In this document: positions 49,726 through 57,357 of the stretch, one piece after another
Numbering within the stretch: the first letter of the stretch is position 1
How the letters are laid out: every line of letters starts with the position of its first letter
Origin: Brevundimonas sp. UBA4553
Lineage (GTDB): Bacteria; Pseudomonadota; Alphaproteobacteria; Caulobacterales; Caulobacteraceae
Length of the DNA stretch: 64,000 nt
Assembly (NCBI RefSeq): GCF_002387245.1
Contig: NZ_DGLD01000019.1
Coordinates: 186,001 to 250,000 of the forward strand
Direction: 5' to 3'
Translations under genes and position numbers: made by a program
Notes under the pieces: generated by a model
What the model saw: the letters and a program-made list of their open reading frames with translations, nothing else
Database searches by the model: none
What the model was told of the DNA's origin: nothing

Positions 49726-50454
49726 ATGAGGATCCGGATCGGCACGGCGGGCTGGGCCATACCTGCAGCGGTCAGAGATCGGTTTCCCGTCGCGGGCGGG
49801 GGGCTCGAGCGCTACGCCGCCCGGCTCGGCGCCGTAGAGATCAACTCCACCTTTTACCGACGTCACCGGGTCTCCACCTTTGAGCGATGGGCCGCCGCCA
49901 CGCCGGCTGACTTTCGTTTCGCCGCCAAGGCGCCGCGCCAGATCACGCATCGTCGAAAGCTGGAGAACTGCGAAGACCTGCTTGCGGAGCTGGCGGCCGA
50001 TTTGAAGGGGCTGGGCGATCGCCTCGGGGCCGTCCTGATCCAGACGCCGCCGAGCCTAGCCTTTGACGAGACCCGGACGGGTTCCTTCCTGGACGCCTGC
50101 CGCGGCCTGTTTGAGGCGCCGATCGTGATCGAGCCGCGACATGCTTCCTGGTTCACGGCCTCGGCGGATCATTGGCTCGCCGCCCGCCAGGTGGCGCGCG
50201 TCGCCGCCGATCCGGAGCCGGCGCCGGGCGCCGGCATGCCTGGCGGCTCCAGGGGCCTTGTCTACTTCCGTCTCCATGGCAGTCCCGAGATGTATCGCTC
50301 GGCCTACGGACGCGACCGGCTCGAGGTCATTCTTCAAGGGGTCATGGCTGCGGGCGAGGCCGGGGCCGAGCGCTGGGTCGTCTTCGACAACACGGCCTCG
50401 GGCGCGGCCGCCGCGGACGCGCTTGCGCTGGCCAGGATGGCGAGGTCGGCCTAG
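49726..50454 (+). CDS. DUF72 (YecE-like) family protein
   Basis: 242 residues from the ATG at 49726; an ATG at 49675 is in frame but would add a non-conserved tail. It has the TIM-barrel family pattern IRIGTAGWAIP, LGAVEINSTFYRRH, FRFAAKAPRQITHRRK, VIEPRHASWF and GLVYFRLHGSPEMYRSAY, then WVVFDNTASGAA. DUF72 proteins are widespread and of unknown activity. It is convergent with the DUF6766 gene, sharing 4 nt at the stops. Confidence 0.9.
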   Translation: MRIRIGTAGWAIPAAVRDRFPVAGGGLERYAARLGAVEINSTFYRRHRVSTFERWAAATPADFRFAAKAPRQITHRRKLENCEDLLAELAADLKGLGDRLGAVLIQTPPSLAFDETRTGSFLDACRGLFEAPIVIEPRHASWFTASADHWLAARQVARVAADPEPAPGAGMPGGSRGLVYFRLHGSPEMYRSAYGRDRLEVILQGVMAAGEAGAERWVVFDNTASGAAAADALALARMARSA

Positions 50455-51107
50455 TCGCCGGTTTGGTCGTGGGAGGCGGCGACCGGCTTGGATTCAGGCG
50501 ACTCGCGCTGCCTCAGGAAGATCGACAGGACCACGAGGACCGCCGTGGACAGGAACTCGCTCTGCCAGTTCTGGAAGGATTCGAACCAGAGCTGCGGGTC
50601 GGCGAGATAGGCGAGGGCGCCCTTGGACGCTTCTCCATGCTGCAGCGCCTCTTCACCGGCCGCACGCGCGCTTTGCGTCCAGTGAACAAGGAAGGAGAAG
50701 ACGAAAAGCAGGATAAGCGCCAGGCCCAGAGAGCGTGCATAGACCGCGCGTGAGAAGGCGCCCCAGCGCAGGGGCGCGGGCGCGCCCGGCTTTCGGGCCT
50801 GGGCCGCGAGGTCGGCGTCGCGCGGCGGAGCTTCGGGATCCCGGGATTCCGACGAGCCCTTCTGGATCAGGAAGGCGGTGAGAACCACATAGGCCGCCAT
50901 CTGCAGGAACTCGCTCTCCCAGTTCTCGAAGACGGTCGACAGGAAGGGGGCGCTTCCCAGGTATTCCATCAGCGTGCCGCCGCCCTGGCCGTGTCGCAGG
51001 GCCTCGGCCGTCTCGACGCGCCAGCCTGTCAGGGCGTGGCCCAGAATGCTGAGGGCGAAGAAGAGCAGCAGGACGAGGGTCAGGCTGTTGTCTCGCAAGA
51101 ATCGCAT
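50451..51107 (-). CDS. DUF6766-like membrane protein with an internal duplication
   Basis: 218 residues from the ATG at 51107, with GGAGG 5 nt upstream. There are four membrane segments in two repeats: the first has FENWESEFLQMAAYVVLTAF, the second FQNWQSEFLSTAVLVVLSIF, each preceded by a helix and a HGQ/HGE motif. This matches the DUF6766 type, whose function is unknown. The stop overlaps the convergent DUF72 stop. Confidence 0.8.
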   Translation of the reverse strand: MRFLRDNSLTLVLLLFFALSILGHALTGWRVETAEALRHGQGGGTLMEYLGSAPFLSTVFENWESEFLQMAAYVVLTAFLIQKGSSESRDPEAPPRDADLAAQARKPGAPAPLRWGAFSRAVYARSLGLALILLFVFSFLVHWTQSARAAGEEALQHGEASKGALAYLADPQLWFESFQNWQSEFLSTAVLVVLSIFLRQRESPESKPVAASHDQTGD

Positions 51108-51229
51108 GGGGTCCTCCGGTTCCTCCGTGAGAACGTCGCTTGACGGTCGAGGCTCCTTTGACGCGCGAAGCGTCCCAGGAGCTCCCTGTGTCGGGTAGAG
51201 GGCTGAGAAACGGACGCTCGCGAAGAGGC

Positions 51230-51576
51230 TGAGGCGGCTTGGGCGACAAAAGCCTCCGCCCAGGCGAGCTTGTAGTCGAAGCAGGACCCGGAGCCAGGTG
51301 TCCGTTGGGCGGGTAGAGGCAAGGCGCGAGCACCCCCTTGGCCGTCTCGATCTAGCGGCTATGCCCCCGGATCGGGATAGCCGGGAAGGGTACCGGCGGA
51401 TCTCGTGGATGGCGGCGCCTCTCGCCAGGACGGCGACGCCGTTCCAGCTCTTCTGGCCCAACCAGATCGCCTCATAGCCGAGATCGCCGAGCGCCCGCCT
51501 GGGAAGTTCGCCTACCAGCGGAGCAGGACTGGGAGCCGGCCGTCTATCCCGTCGACGTTGTAGGCGGCGATCCTCA
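51230..51576 (-). pseudogene. xthA: Decayed exodeoxyribonuclease III
   Basis: From the ATG at 51576 the frame reads MRIAAYNVDGIDGRLPVLLR then stops, matching the XthA N-terminus. In another frame LGYEAIWLGQKSWNGVAVLA, then RG, matches the middle, and further on FDYKLAWAEAFVAQAA matches the substrate-binding end. The catalytic core between them is lost. At least two frameshifts and a deletion are needed, so it is not functional. Confidence 0.82.
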
Positions 51577-51710
51577 TCGCGTACCGATGCCGGAGGCGAA
51601 GGGTCGGCCGGGGAGATCGTCTGCCGACGTCTCCTGATCTGGGAACAGGAAGACCGTGGCGTTCAAAGACGCGGGGGCGAGGCCGTTCCGCCGTCCCAGA
51701 ATCGGCGGCC

Positions 51711-51950
51711 TCACGGACGGACGTCGGGCGGAACAGGGGCGCTTATGTCCACGCGCCAGATCAGGCGCTTGTCGGCGTTTTCGACGACGAGGCGGAAGAC
51801 GATAGGCGTCTGGCCGGGCGAAGACTGCTCCGCCAGCAGCTCGGCGGCGAAACGCACCCCTTCACGGTAGGCGACGGCGTCCGAGACGGCCTCGTTCTCA
51901 AGCACGAGTTCCTTGTCCGACTGGGTGACGATATACCTGTAGAGCGCCAT
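51711..51950 (-). CDS. Small hypothetical protein (DUF6894-like)
   Basis: 79 residues from the ATG at 51950. It starts MALYRYIVTQSDKELVLENE and has VAYREGVRFAAELLAEQ, a strand-helix layout reminiscent of the short DUF6894 proteins. Its start codon overlaps the start of the divergent Crp/Fnr gene by 2 nt, leaving no room for promoters. One of the two starts is therefore probably placed too far upstream. The function is unknown. Confidence 0.6.
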   Translation of the reverse strand: MALYRYIVTQSDKELVLENEAVSDAVAYREGVRFAAELLAEQSSPGQTPIVFRLVVENADKRLIWRVDISAPVPPDVRP

Positions 51951-52971
51951 GACAGACATCTATACGACGGAACGTGAACATCGGATGATTGCGGGCCAGA
52001 CGCCGACGCAGGGGCTGATCGCCCGGTTCGAGCGGCGGGACAAAATCAGCCCCGCCGAGCGGGCGGCGCTGCACGAGATTCTCGACCTGTCCGTCCTGCA
52101 TCGCGCGGGAGAGCTGGTCATCCACGCCGGCGCCAGGTCTCAGGAGTGCCGGTGGCTGGTTTCGGGCCTCGCCGCGCGGATCAGCGGGTTCCAGTGCGGC
52201 GCCCGTTCCTTCACCCAGCTGAGCATAGCCGGCGATTTTCTGGACCTGCACAGCCTGGTCATGAAGCAGATGGACCACGGCGTCCTGGCCCTGACGGACT
52301 GCATCACGGCCGCCATGCCGCATGGCCGCATGATCGAGATGATCGAGGACCAGCCTCATCTCGGTCGGCTGTTCATGCTGGAGCTGGCGGTCGACGGAGC
52401 CATACAGCGCGAATGGTTTCACCGCCTGGGACGGCAGGACGCGCTTGGGCGGATGGCCCATCTCCTGTGCGAAATCGAGGCCCGCATGGCCTTGGCCGGG
52501 CTGGGCGACGGGAGCGGCTTCGGCCTGGCCATGACCCAGCAGGGCTTCTCCGACTGCCTGGGAATGTCATCCATTCATGTGAACCGCACCCTGGCCGAGT
52601 TGCGTCGCCGCAATCTTGCGACCTGGCGAGCCGGACGGGTCGAGATCCATGATCATGCGGGGCTCGTCGCCCTGGCCGCTTTCGATCCGGCCTATCTCCG
52701 GCTCCACCACGCGAGTCTAGCCGGCAGGGGCCGGCAGTCGGCCGATGGCGATCCGCAGGCGACGGCCAGGCTCGATGTCCCGTTGCAGATCGTCGCGATC
52801 GAACTCGGCCGGTCGTGCCAGCAGCGCCCGGTCCGGGGCATGGGCGGATCGGCCCGCCGGGGCCGCCGCGGACCTGAGGGCCTTCAGGATCCGGTGAGGC
52901 GAACGGAGGCCATGCCTTTGGGCGTCGGCGATTTGGATCTGGATCGGCGCGAATTCAACGACAAGGCCTGA
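51949..52971 (+). CDS. Crp/Fnr-family transcriptional regulator with a long C-terminal tail
   Basis: 340 residues as read. Residues 1-250 follow Crp/Fnr: a cyclic-nucleotide-like beta barrel, then LGRQDALGRMAHLLCEIEAR and the helix-turn-helix SIHVNRTLAELRRRNLATWR, ending FDPAYLRLHH. The family normally stops near here; the last 85 residues are Arg/Gly-rich and match nothing. No Fe-S cysteine cluster like that of Fnr is seen. A second start at 51985 would leave a gap to the divergent gene. With the hemerythrin gene nearby, redox control is possible. Confidence 0.83.
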   Translation: MTDIYTTEREHRMIAGQTPTQGLIARFERRDKISPAERAALHEILDLSVLHRAGELVIHAGARSQECRWLVSGLAARISGFQCGARSFTQLSIAGDFLDLHSLVMKQMDHGVLALTDCITAAMPHGRMIEMIEDQPHLGRLFMLELAVDGAIQREWFHRLGRQDALGRMAHLLCEIEARMALAGLGDGSGFGLAMTQQGFSDCLGMSSIHVNRTLAELRRRNLATWRAGRVEIHDHAGLVALAAFDPAYLRLHHASLAGRGRQSADGDPQATARLDVPLQIVAIELGRSCQQRPVRGMGGSARRGRRGPEGLQDPVRRTEAMPLGVGDLDLDRREFNDKA

Positions 52972-53009
52972 AATTCGCACGCGCCCCGGCGCGTCGCGGT
53001 TTCGCACAG

Positions 53010-53135
53010 AATCCTGTTTGGGCTGTTTCAGGCTTTTTCAAACCGTTTCATTTTTTGAACAGCACGCTGTTCATAGCATTTGTTGGTCTCTTCTCATTTC
53101 AAGCGGTTTCGGGCCCTTTCGTTTTCGGCGCGCCC
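53010..53135. repeat. Second, diverged copy of the integrase leader region
   Basis: The stretch matches 45030-45160 almost end to end: GAATCCTGTTTGGGCTG then TTTCAGGCTTTTTCAAA, an AT-rich middle, and CCCTTTCGTTTTCGGCG. It holds a perfect palindrome, TGAACAGC-AC-GCTGTTCA, at 53056-53073. No tRNA fragment and no integrase gene follow. From here to 53304 no gene was recognised. Confidence 0.6.
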
Positions 53136-53304
53136 TATGGCGTATTCGAAAACCGTCGTCACCGACTTCGACGCGCTTTCCGAAGGCGTTTCACGCGCAA
53201 CGCCCGGCCTCGCTGTCGGGGCGGTCCAGGGGGCGGCCCGAAACGGGCGACCAACTCTTCACACGGTCGGGTTTCGTGCGGGCCGCTCGGGCTGGAAGCT
53301 GACA

Positions 53305-53910
53305 TCAGACGGCGCTCCAGGCGCTGCTGTTCCAGAAACTCGCGTCGAGGCAGGTCGCAGGCCGCGTGTCCGCCCCAAGACCGTCAGAGAGAATCTCCAG
53401 CGCCGGGGCCAGTCGTCCGGGGCGGGAGGGCACGAGACCGTCGCGGGGCGCCCAGAGGGCGTAGGAGCGCATGTGGGCGTCCGCCGCCGTAAACAGGACG
53501 CAGAGATCCGCAGCCAGACCCACGAGCACCAGCCGGGTTGCGCCGAGGGAAGGCAGGAGCACGGGCAGGCTCGTGCCGTAGAAGCCCGACTGCTGGGGCT
53601 TGATAATGAAGACGTCATCGTCGGCGGGCGCCAGCCTTCGGCAGATCGACGCCCCCCGCGCCCCGGCGCGGCAGGCCCGCTCGACGATCTGCCGGCGGTC
53701 TTCGGACCACCGGTCGAAGTTGTCGTTGACGTAGATGACCGGGGCGCCGCAGCGGCGGGCGGTCGCCCGGAGGTCGCGGATGACGTGGCTGGCGGCTTCG
53801 GCATGATCCAGAATCGCCGCCGCCCCCTCGAACTCCAGGTCGTTGATCATGTCTATGATCAACAGTGCGGGGCGGTCTCCCGCGGGATGTGCGGAGGCCG
53901 TGGGCGACAT
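53305..53910 (-). CDS. Isochorismatase-like cysteine hydrolase
   Basis: 201 residues from the ATG at 53910; the frame is open upstream without homology. The catalytic triad of the family is present: D20 in ALLIIDMIND, K104 in FIIKPQQSGF and C137 in GLAADLCVLFTAADA. Members include nicotinamidases and isochorismatases; the exact substrate is not clear. It is 5 nt after the hemerythrin gene and probably co-transcribed with it. Confidence 0.88.
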   Translation of the reverse strand: MSPTASAHPAGDRPALLIIDMINDLEFEGAAAILDHAEAASHVIRDLRATARRCGAPVIYVNDNFDRWSEDRRQIVERACRAGARGASICRRLAPADDDVFIIKPQQSGFYGTSLPVLLPSLGATRLVLVGLAADLCVLFTAADAHMRSYALWAPRDGLVPSRPGRLAPALEILSDGLGADTRPATCLDASFWNSSAWSAV

Positions 53911-53915
53911 CGCGG

Positions 53916-54443
53916 TCAGCGGCCGACGTATCGATCGAATTCCTGGAGATATCGGATCGTCAGTCGGTCCTGATCCTCGGCGTGGGACTTCAGATGGAGA
54001 AACCAGCCGTGTTCTTCCTCGTACATATGGGTCAGGACGGCGCCTTCGACATGTTCCCACTTGTCGAGCCATGCCTCCGAATCCGGCGCGATTGTTTCAA
54101 GTTCCGCCATCTGCATCTTGGCGGCCGTCTGCTCGCCATAGGCCAGTCCGGCCTGGCCCTTGTGGCCATGGCGGGCCATGGCCGGATAGAGAACCAGTTC
54201 CTCCGCCAGGCTATGACCATTGAGTACTAGGGCCAGCGCGTCGCGCGCCGTGAGGCGCTCCGCACTCGTGGCCGCCTCGCGACCGTCGCGGAAGGCCGCC
54301 CTGATCGCATCATGATGATCCAGGGCCGTGGACAGCCAGTCTCCTGGAACAGCGGCGTCCCGGGCGGCCGCCGTGGCCTCCGCCCTCTTTTCGGCTGAGG
54401 GCGCAGGCGTGATGGCGGCGAGGGCCTTGTCGATGACGGACAT
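53916..54443 (-). CDS. Hemerythrin domain-containing protein
   Basis: 175 residues. Ligands of the di-iron hemerythrin (HHE) fold are visible: H43/H44 in LDHHDAIRAAF, H77 and E81 in GHSLAEELVLYPAM, then H139, E143/E144 and H145 in THMYEEEHGWF. No membrane or signal segment is present, so it is cytosolic. Such proteins bind oxygen, nitric oxide or iron. It leads a two-gene operon with the isochorismatase-like gene and is divergent from the PAS-kinase gene. Confidence 0.9.
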   Translation of the reverse strand: MSVIDKALAAITPAPSAEKRAEATAAARDAAVPGDWLSTALDHHDAIRAAFRDGREAATSAERLTARDALALVLNGHSLAEELVLYPAMARHGHKGQAGLAYGEQTAAKMQMAELETIAPDSEAWLDKWEHVEGAVLTHMYEEEHGWFLHLKSHAEDQDRLTIRYLQEFDRYVGR

Positions 54444-54583
54444 GTCGGTCTTCTCCCTATGGCTTCGTCAGCCCTAACGATCCGCGATCGGGCTGGTCGG
54501 CTAAGACCGGAAGCCGACACAGCTGGGGGGGGGCGTCCCCAGGGTCCGGCGCCGGACATTTCTCCACACCCGGAATCGGCGCG

Positions 54584-56668
54584 ATGCTGGTTGCAATGAC
54601 CAGTTCCGCGGAGGGGTTTGCCCGGCCCGTGACGCTGAGAGGGCGCGCGGAGGAAGCCTGCGGCGCGTTCAGCAGGCGGAGGTTTTTCGTTTCGAACGGA
54701 ACCTGCGTTCGGGGGGGCCCGTTGGGAGACTGCGATTACGCGCGGGGGCGTCGAGAATTGTCACAGCTAATGGATGAGAATGCGCGTTATCGCCTCTTGG
54801 TCGAGGCGATTACAGACTATGCCGTCTACATGCTGGACGAGGACGGGCGGGTTGTCAGCTGGAACCCGGGCGCCGAGCGGTTCAAGGGCTATCGAACCGA
54901 GGAGATTCTCGGGCGGCATTTCTCCTGCTTCTACACGCCCGAGGATCGCGCCGTCGATCTTCCGGCTCGAGCCCTCGCCATAGCCGCAGCGGAGGGGCGC
55001 TTCGAACAGGAGGGCTGGCGTCTTCGAAAGACAGGCGAGAGGTTCTGGGCCCACGTCGTCATTGATCCGATAAGCGGGGGCGAGGGACGCCTCATCGGTT
55101 ACGCCAAGGTGACGCGGGATCTCACTGAGCGTCGTCGCGCCGCCGAAGACCTGCGCCGCAGTCAGGAGCAGTTCCAGATCCTGGTGGACGGGGTGACCGA
55201 CTACGCCATCTACATGCTGGATCCCGGCGGGCGCGTCAGCAGCTGGAATTCCGGGGCTCAGCGCATCAAGGGATACCAGCCGCAGGAAATCATCGGCGCC
55301 CATTTCTCACGTTTCTATAGCCTGGAGGACCGAGCGAACGGCGCCCCCGAGCAGGCCCTGGAAGTCGCCGGACGGGAGGGACGGTTCGAAAAGGAGGGCT
55401 GGCGCCTGCGCAAGGATGGAAGCCGGTTCTGGGCTCACGTGGTCGTCGACGCCATCCGGGGCGAGGACGGCGGATTGATCGGCTACGCCAAGGTGACGCG
55501 GGACATCACGGAACGGGTCGAGGCCCAGAGGGCTCTGGAAAAGACACGGGAAGCCCTGTTCCAGTCGAAGAAGCTTGAAGCCATTGGTGAGCTGACAGGC
55601 GGAATAGCCCATGATTTCAACAATCTCCTGGCCGCCATCCTCGGAAGCCTGGATCTGGTTCGCAAACGCCTGCCGCATGATCCGCGGATATCGCCCCTTC
55701 TGGACAACGCCGTTCTCGGCGCCGAGCGCGGAGCCCAGCTCACTCGGCGCATGCTGGCTTTCGCCCGTAAGCAGGAACTGCGTCACGAGATTGTGGACCT
55801 CGGCGCACGACTGCCGGGGCAGAGAGAATTTCTCCAGGGCCTCGTCGGGGCGGACCATGAGCTTCGACTCGCTCTTGCACCCGACCTCGAAGCCGTGCGC
55901 ACGGACCCGGTGCAACTGGACGCGGCCGTGGTGAACCTCGTCGTCAATGCGCGTGACGCCATGCCCGCCGGGGGCCGCATCGAGATTTCGGCCATGTCCA
56001 GAATCGTCGGAATCGAGGATCCCTTCCTCGCCCCCGGGGCATATGTGCGCCTCAGCGTGACCGACCACGGCGAAGGCATGGACGCCGAGACCGCAGCCCG
56101 TGCGATGGAGCCCTTCTTCACGACCAAGGGGGTGGGACGAGGGACGGGGCTCGGCTTGTCCATGGTCCACGGCTTGATGCTGCAGTCGGGAGGCCGGCTT
56201 GAAATCCAGAGCGAAAAGGGCGCTGGTTCCGTGGTCTCTCTGTGGCTGCCCCGCGCCGTCGGCCAGACCGAGGGCCTGCGCCCGGTTGCGGAGGACCCTC
56301 AGCTTCCCCAGGCGCTGAGGCTTCGCGTGCTGGCGGTCGACGACGACCCTCTGGTCCTGACCAATACCGTAGCCATGCTCGAGGAGCTCGGGCACGTAGT
56401 GACCGCCGCGAGCTCGGCGGGGCGGGCGCTCGAACTGCTGACCTCTGGGTGGGCCGTCGATCTTTTAATCACCGACCATATCATGCCGGTCATGACGGGC
56501 GCAGATTTGCTTGAGAAGGTGCGGCTTTCTCGCCCGGACCTCCCGGGCGTCCTGGCGACCGGCTATGCCGAAGCGGGGACGGCGGCGGAGGGCGGGGGCC
56601 CCGCCCGACTGGCGAAGCCCTTCACCCTGGAAGACCTGAAGCGCGCCATCCATCACGCCATGGAATGA
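54584..56668 (+). CDS. PAS-PAS hybrid histidine kinase with a C-terminal receiver
   Basis: 694 residues as read; the first 62 are not conserved and an ATG at 54770 may be the real start. Two PAS domains with PAC-type tails are clear repeats: AITDYAVYMLDEDGRVVSWN and GVTDYAIYMLDPGGRVSSWN, each ending in GYAKVTRDLTER or GYAKVTRDITER. A kinase core follows (ELTGGIAHDFNNLLAAILGS, VVNLVVNARDAMP, GTGLGLSMVHGL), then a receiver with VLAVDDDP, LITDHIMPVMTG and RLAKPF. No membrane segment is seen. PAS plus the neighbouring hemerythrin suggests a cytosolic redox or light signal. Confidence 0.9.
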   Translation: MLVAMTSSAEGFARPVTLRGRAEEACGAFSRRRFFVSNGTCVRGGPLGDCDYARGRRELSQLMDENARYRLLVEAITDYAVYMLDEDGRVVSWNPGAERFKGYRTEEILGRHFSCFYTPEDRAVDLPARALAIAAAEGRFEQEGWRLRKTGERFWAHVVIDPISGGEGRLIGYAKVTRDLTERRRAAEDLRRSQEQFQILVDGVTDYAIYMLDPGGRVSSWNSGAQRIKGYQPQEIIGAHFSRFYSLEDRANGAPEQALEVAGREGRFEKEGWRLRKDGSRFWAHVVVDAIRGEDGGLIGYAKVTRDITERVEAQRALEKTREALFQSKKLEAIGELTGGIAHDFNNLLAAILGSLDLVRKRLPHDPRISPLLDNAVLGAERGAQLTRRMLAFARKQELRHEIVDLGARLPGQREFLQGLVGADHELRLALAPDLEAVRTDPVQLDAAVVNLVVNARDAMPAGGRIEISAMSRIVGIEDPFLAPGAYVRLSVTDHGEGMDAETAARAMEPFFTTKGVGRGTGLGLSMVHGLMLQSGGRLEIQSEKGAGSVVSLWLPRAVGQTEGLRPVAEDPQLPQALRLRVLAVDDDPLVLTNTVAMLEELGHVVTAASSAGRALELLTSGWAVDLLITDHIMPVMTGADLLEKVRLSRPDLPGVLATGYAEAGTAAEGGGPARLAKPFTLEDLKRAIHHAME

Positions 56669-57089
56669 TCGGCGGACAGGCGGCGCCCTTGTTCACGCGG
56701 CGGACGGCTGACGGTCTTCGGGCGCGCCGCGGTCGCCGGCAGCTCGAACCTGCGGCCGCCAGGCGCGCAGGAGCGATGGTCTCCAGAAGTGTTCCGATCC
56801 GTGGTGTCTCCAGCACGACGCCTGGAATCGGGGATTCGAGAATCTCCGGCTGCCTCGCGCAGAAGCCTGTATGATCACGCCGCCAACTCTGCGCCCCGCC
56901 AGACGGGCTTGTCGTCGGCGGACGGTCGGCGATCGCCTTGGGTCATCAGCGAAATCCTCGATGGCCAGGTTCCGGCGGGGCGTGAAAACAGGCCGGCCCC
57001 CGCCGGATGGGCGACAGTGTCCGGCTTCCGACACAGGGGAGACGCCAGCGGGCCAGGACGATTGTCGAAGGAAGACCGGGAAGCGAACA
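56669..57089. other. Gene-free stretch
   Basis: About 420 bp of GC-rich DNA after the PAS-kinase gene. No frame shows a family pattern or a good ribosome-binding site and no strong hairpin was seen. The GGAAG ribosome-binding site of the next small gene lies at its end. Confidence 0.4.
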
Positions 57090-57302
57090 ATGCCCTATCT
57101 GGTGAGCTATGAGGTCGGGGAGAAGGCTATCGCCACCTGCGTGTCAGACGACCGTGCCGCCCTTCGCCTCGCCGCATGCTTTGAAGCCCAGGGGCTGAGA
57201 GGCGTTTCCATCCAGGACAATCGGAGCGACGAGGTCTATTCGCTCCGGGCCTTTCGTCTTATGCGCGGCGGGGATCGCGCGGGAGATCGGCTGTCGGAGT
57301 AG
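57090..57302 (+). CDS. Small hypothetical protein
   Basis: 70 residues from the ATG at 57090 with GGAAG upstream. It begins MPYLVSYEVGEKAIATCVSD and has AALRLAACFEAQGLRGVSIQ, a strand-helix-strand pattern. No signal or membrane segment is present. It resembles in size the small proteins at 49430 and 51711. It is convergent with the GH65 gene. No family was recognised. Confidence 0.6.
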   Translation: MPYLVSYEVGEKAIATCVSDDRAALRLAACFEAQGLRGVSIQDNRSDEVYSLRAFRLMRGGDRAGDRLSE

Positions 57303-57357
57303 CGGTCGGCGCCTGCCCCCGGCCAGATCCCAGGGTTACGGCATCTGCGCCCTGGCT

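Noticed and set aside
52717..53007. A 96-residue minus-strand frame opposite the Crp/Fnr tail
   Set aside because: It has no family pattern and a weak start. It may be as likely as the plus-strand tail, but neither can be supported, so it was not listed.
53080..53973. Plus-strand frames starting in the second leader repeat
   Set aside because: They run antisense to the isochorismatase-like gene with its catalytic triad and have no domain of their own.
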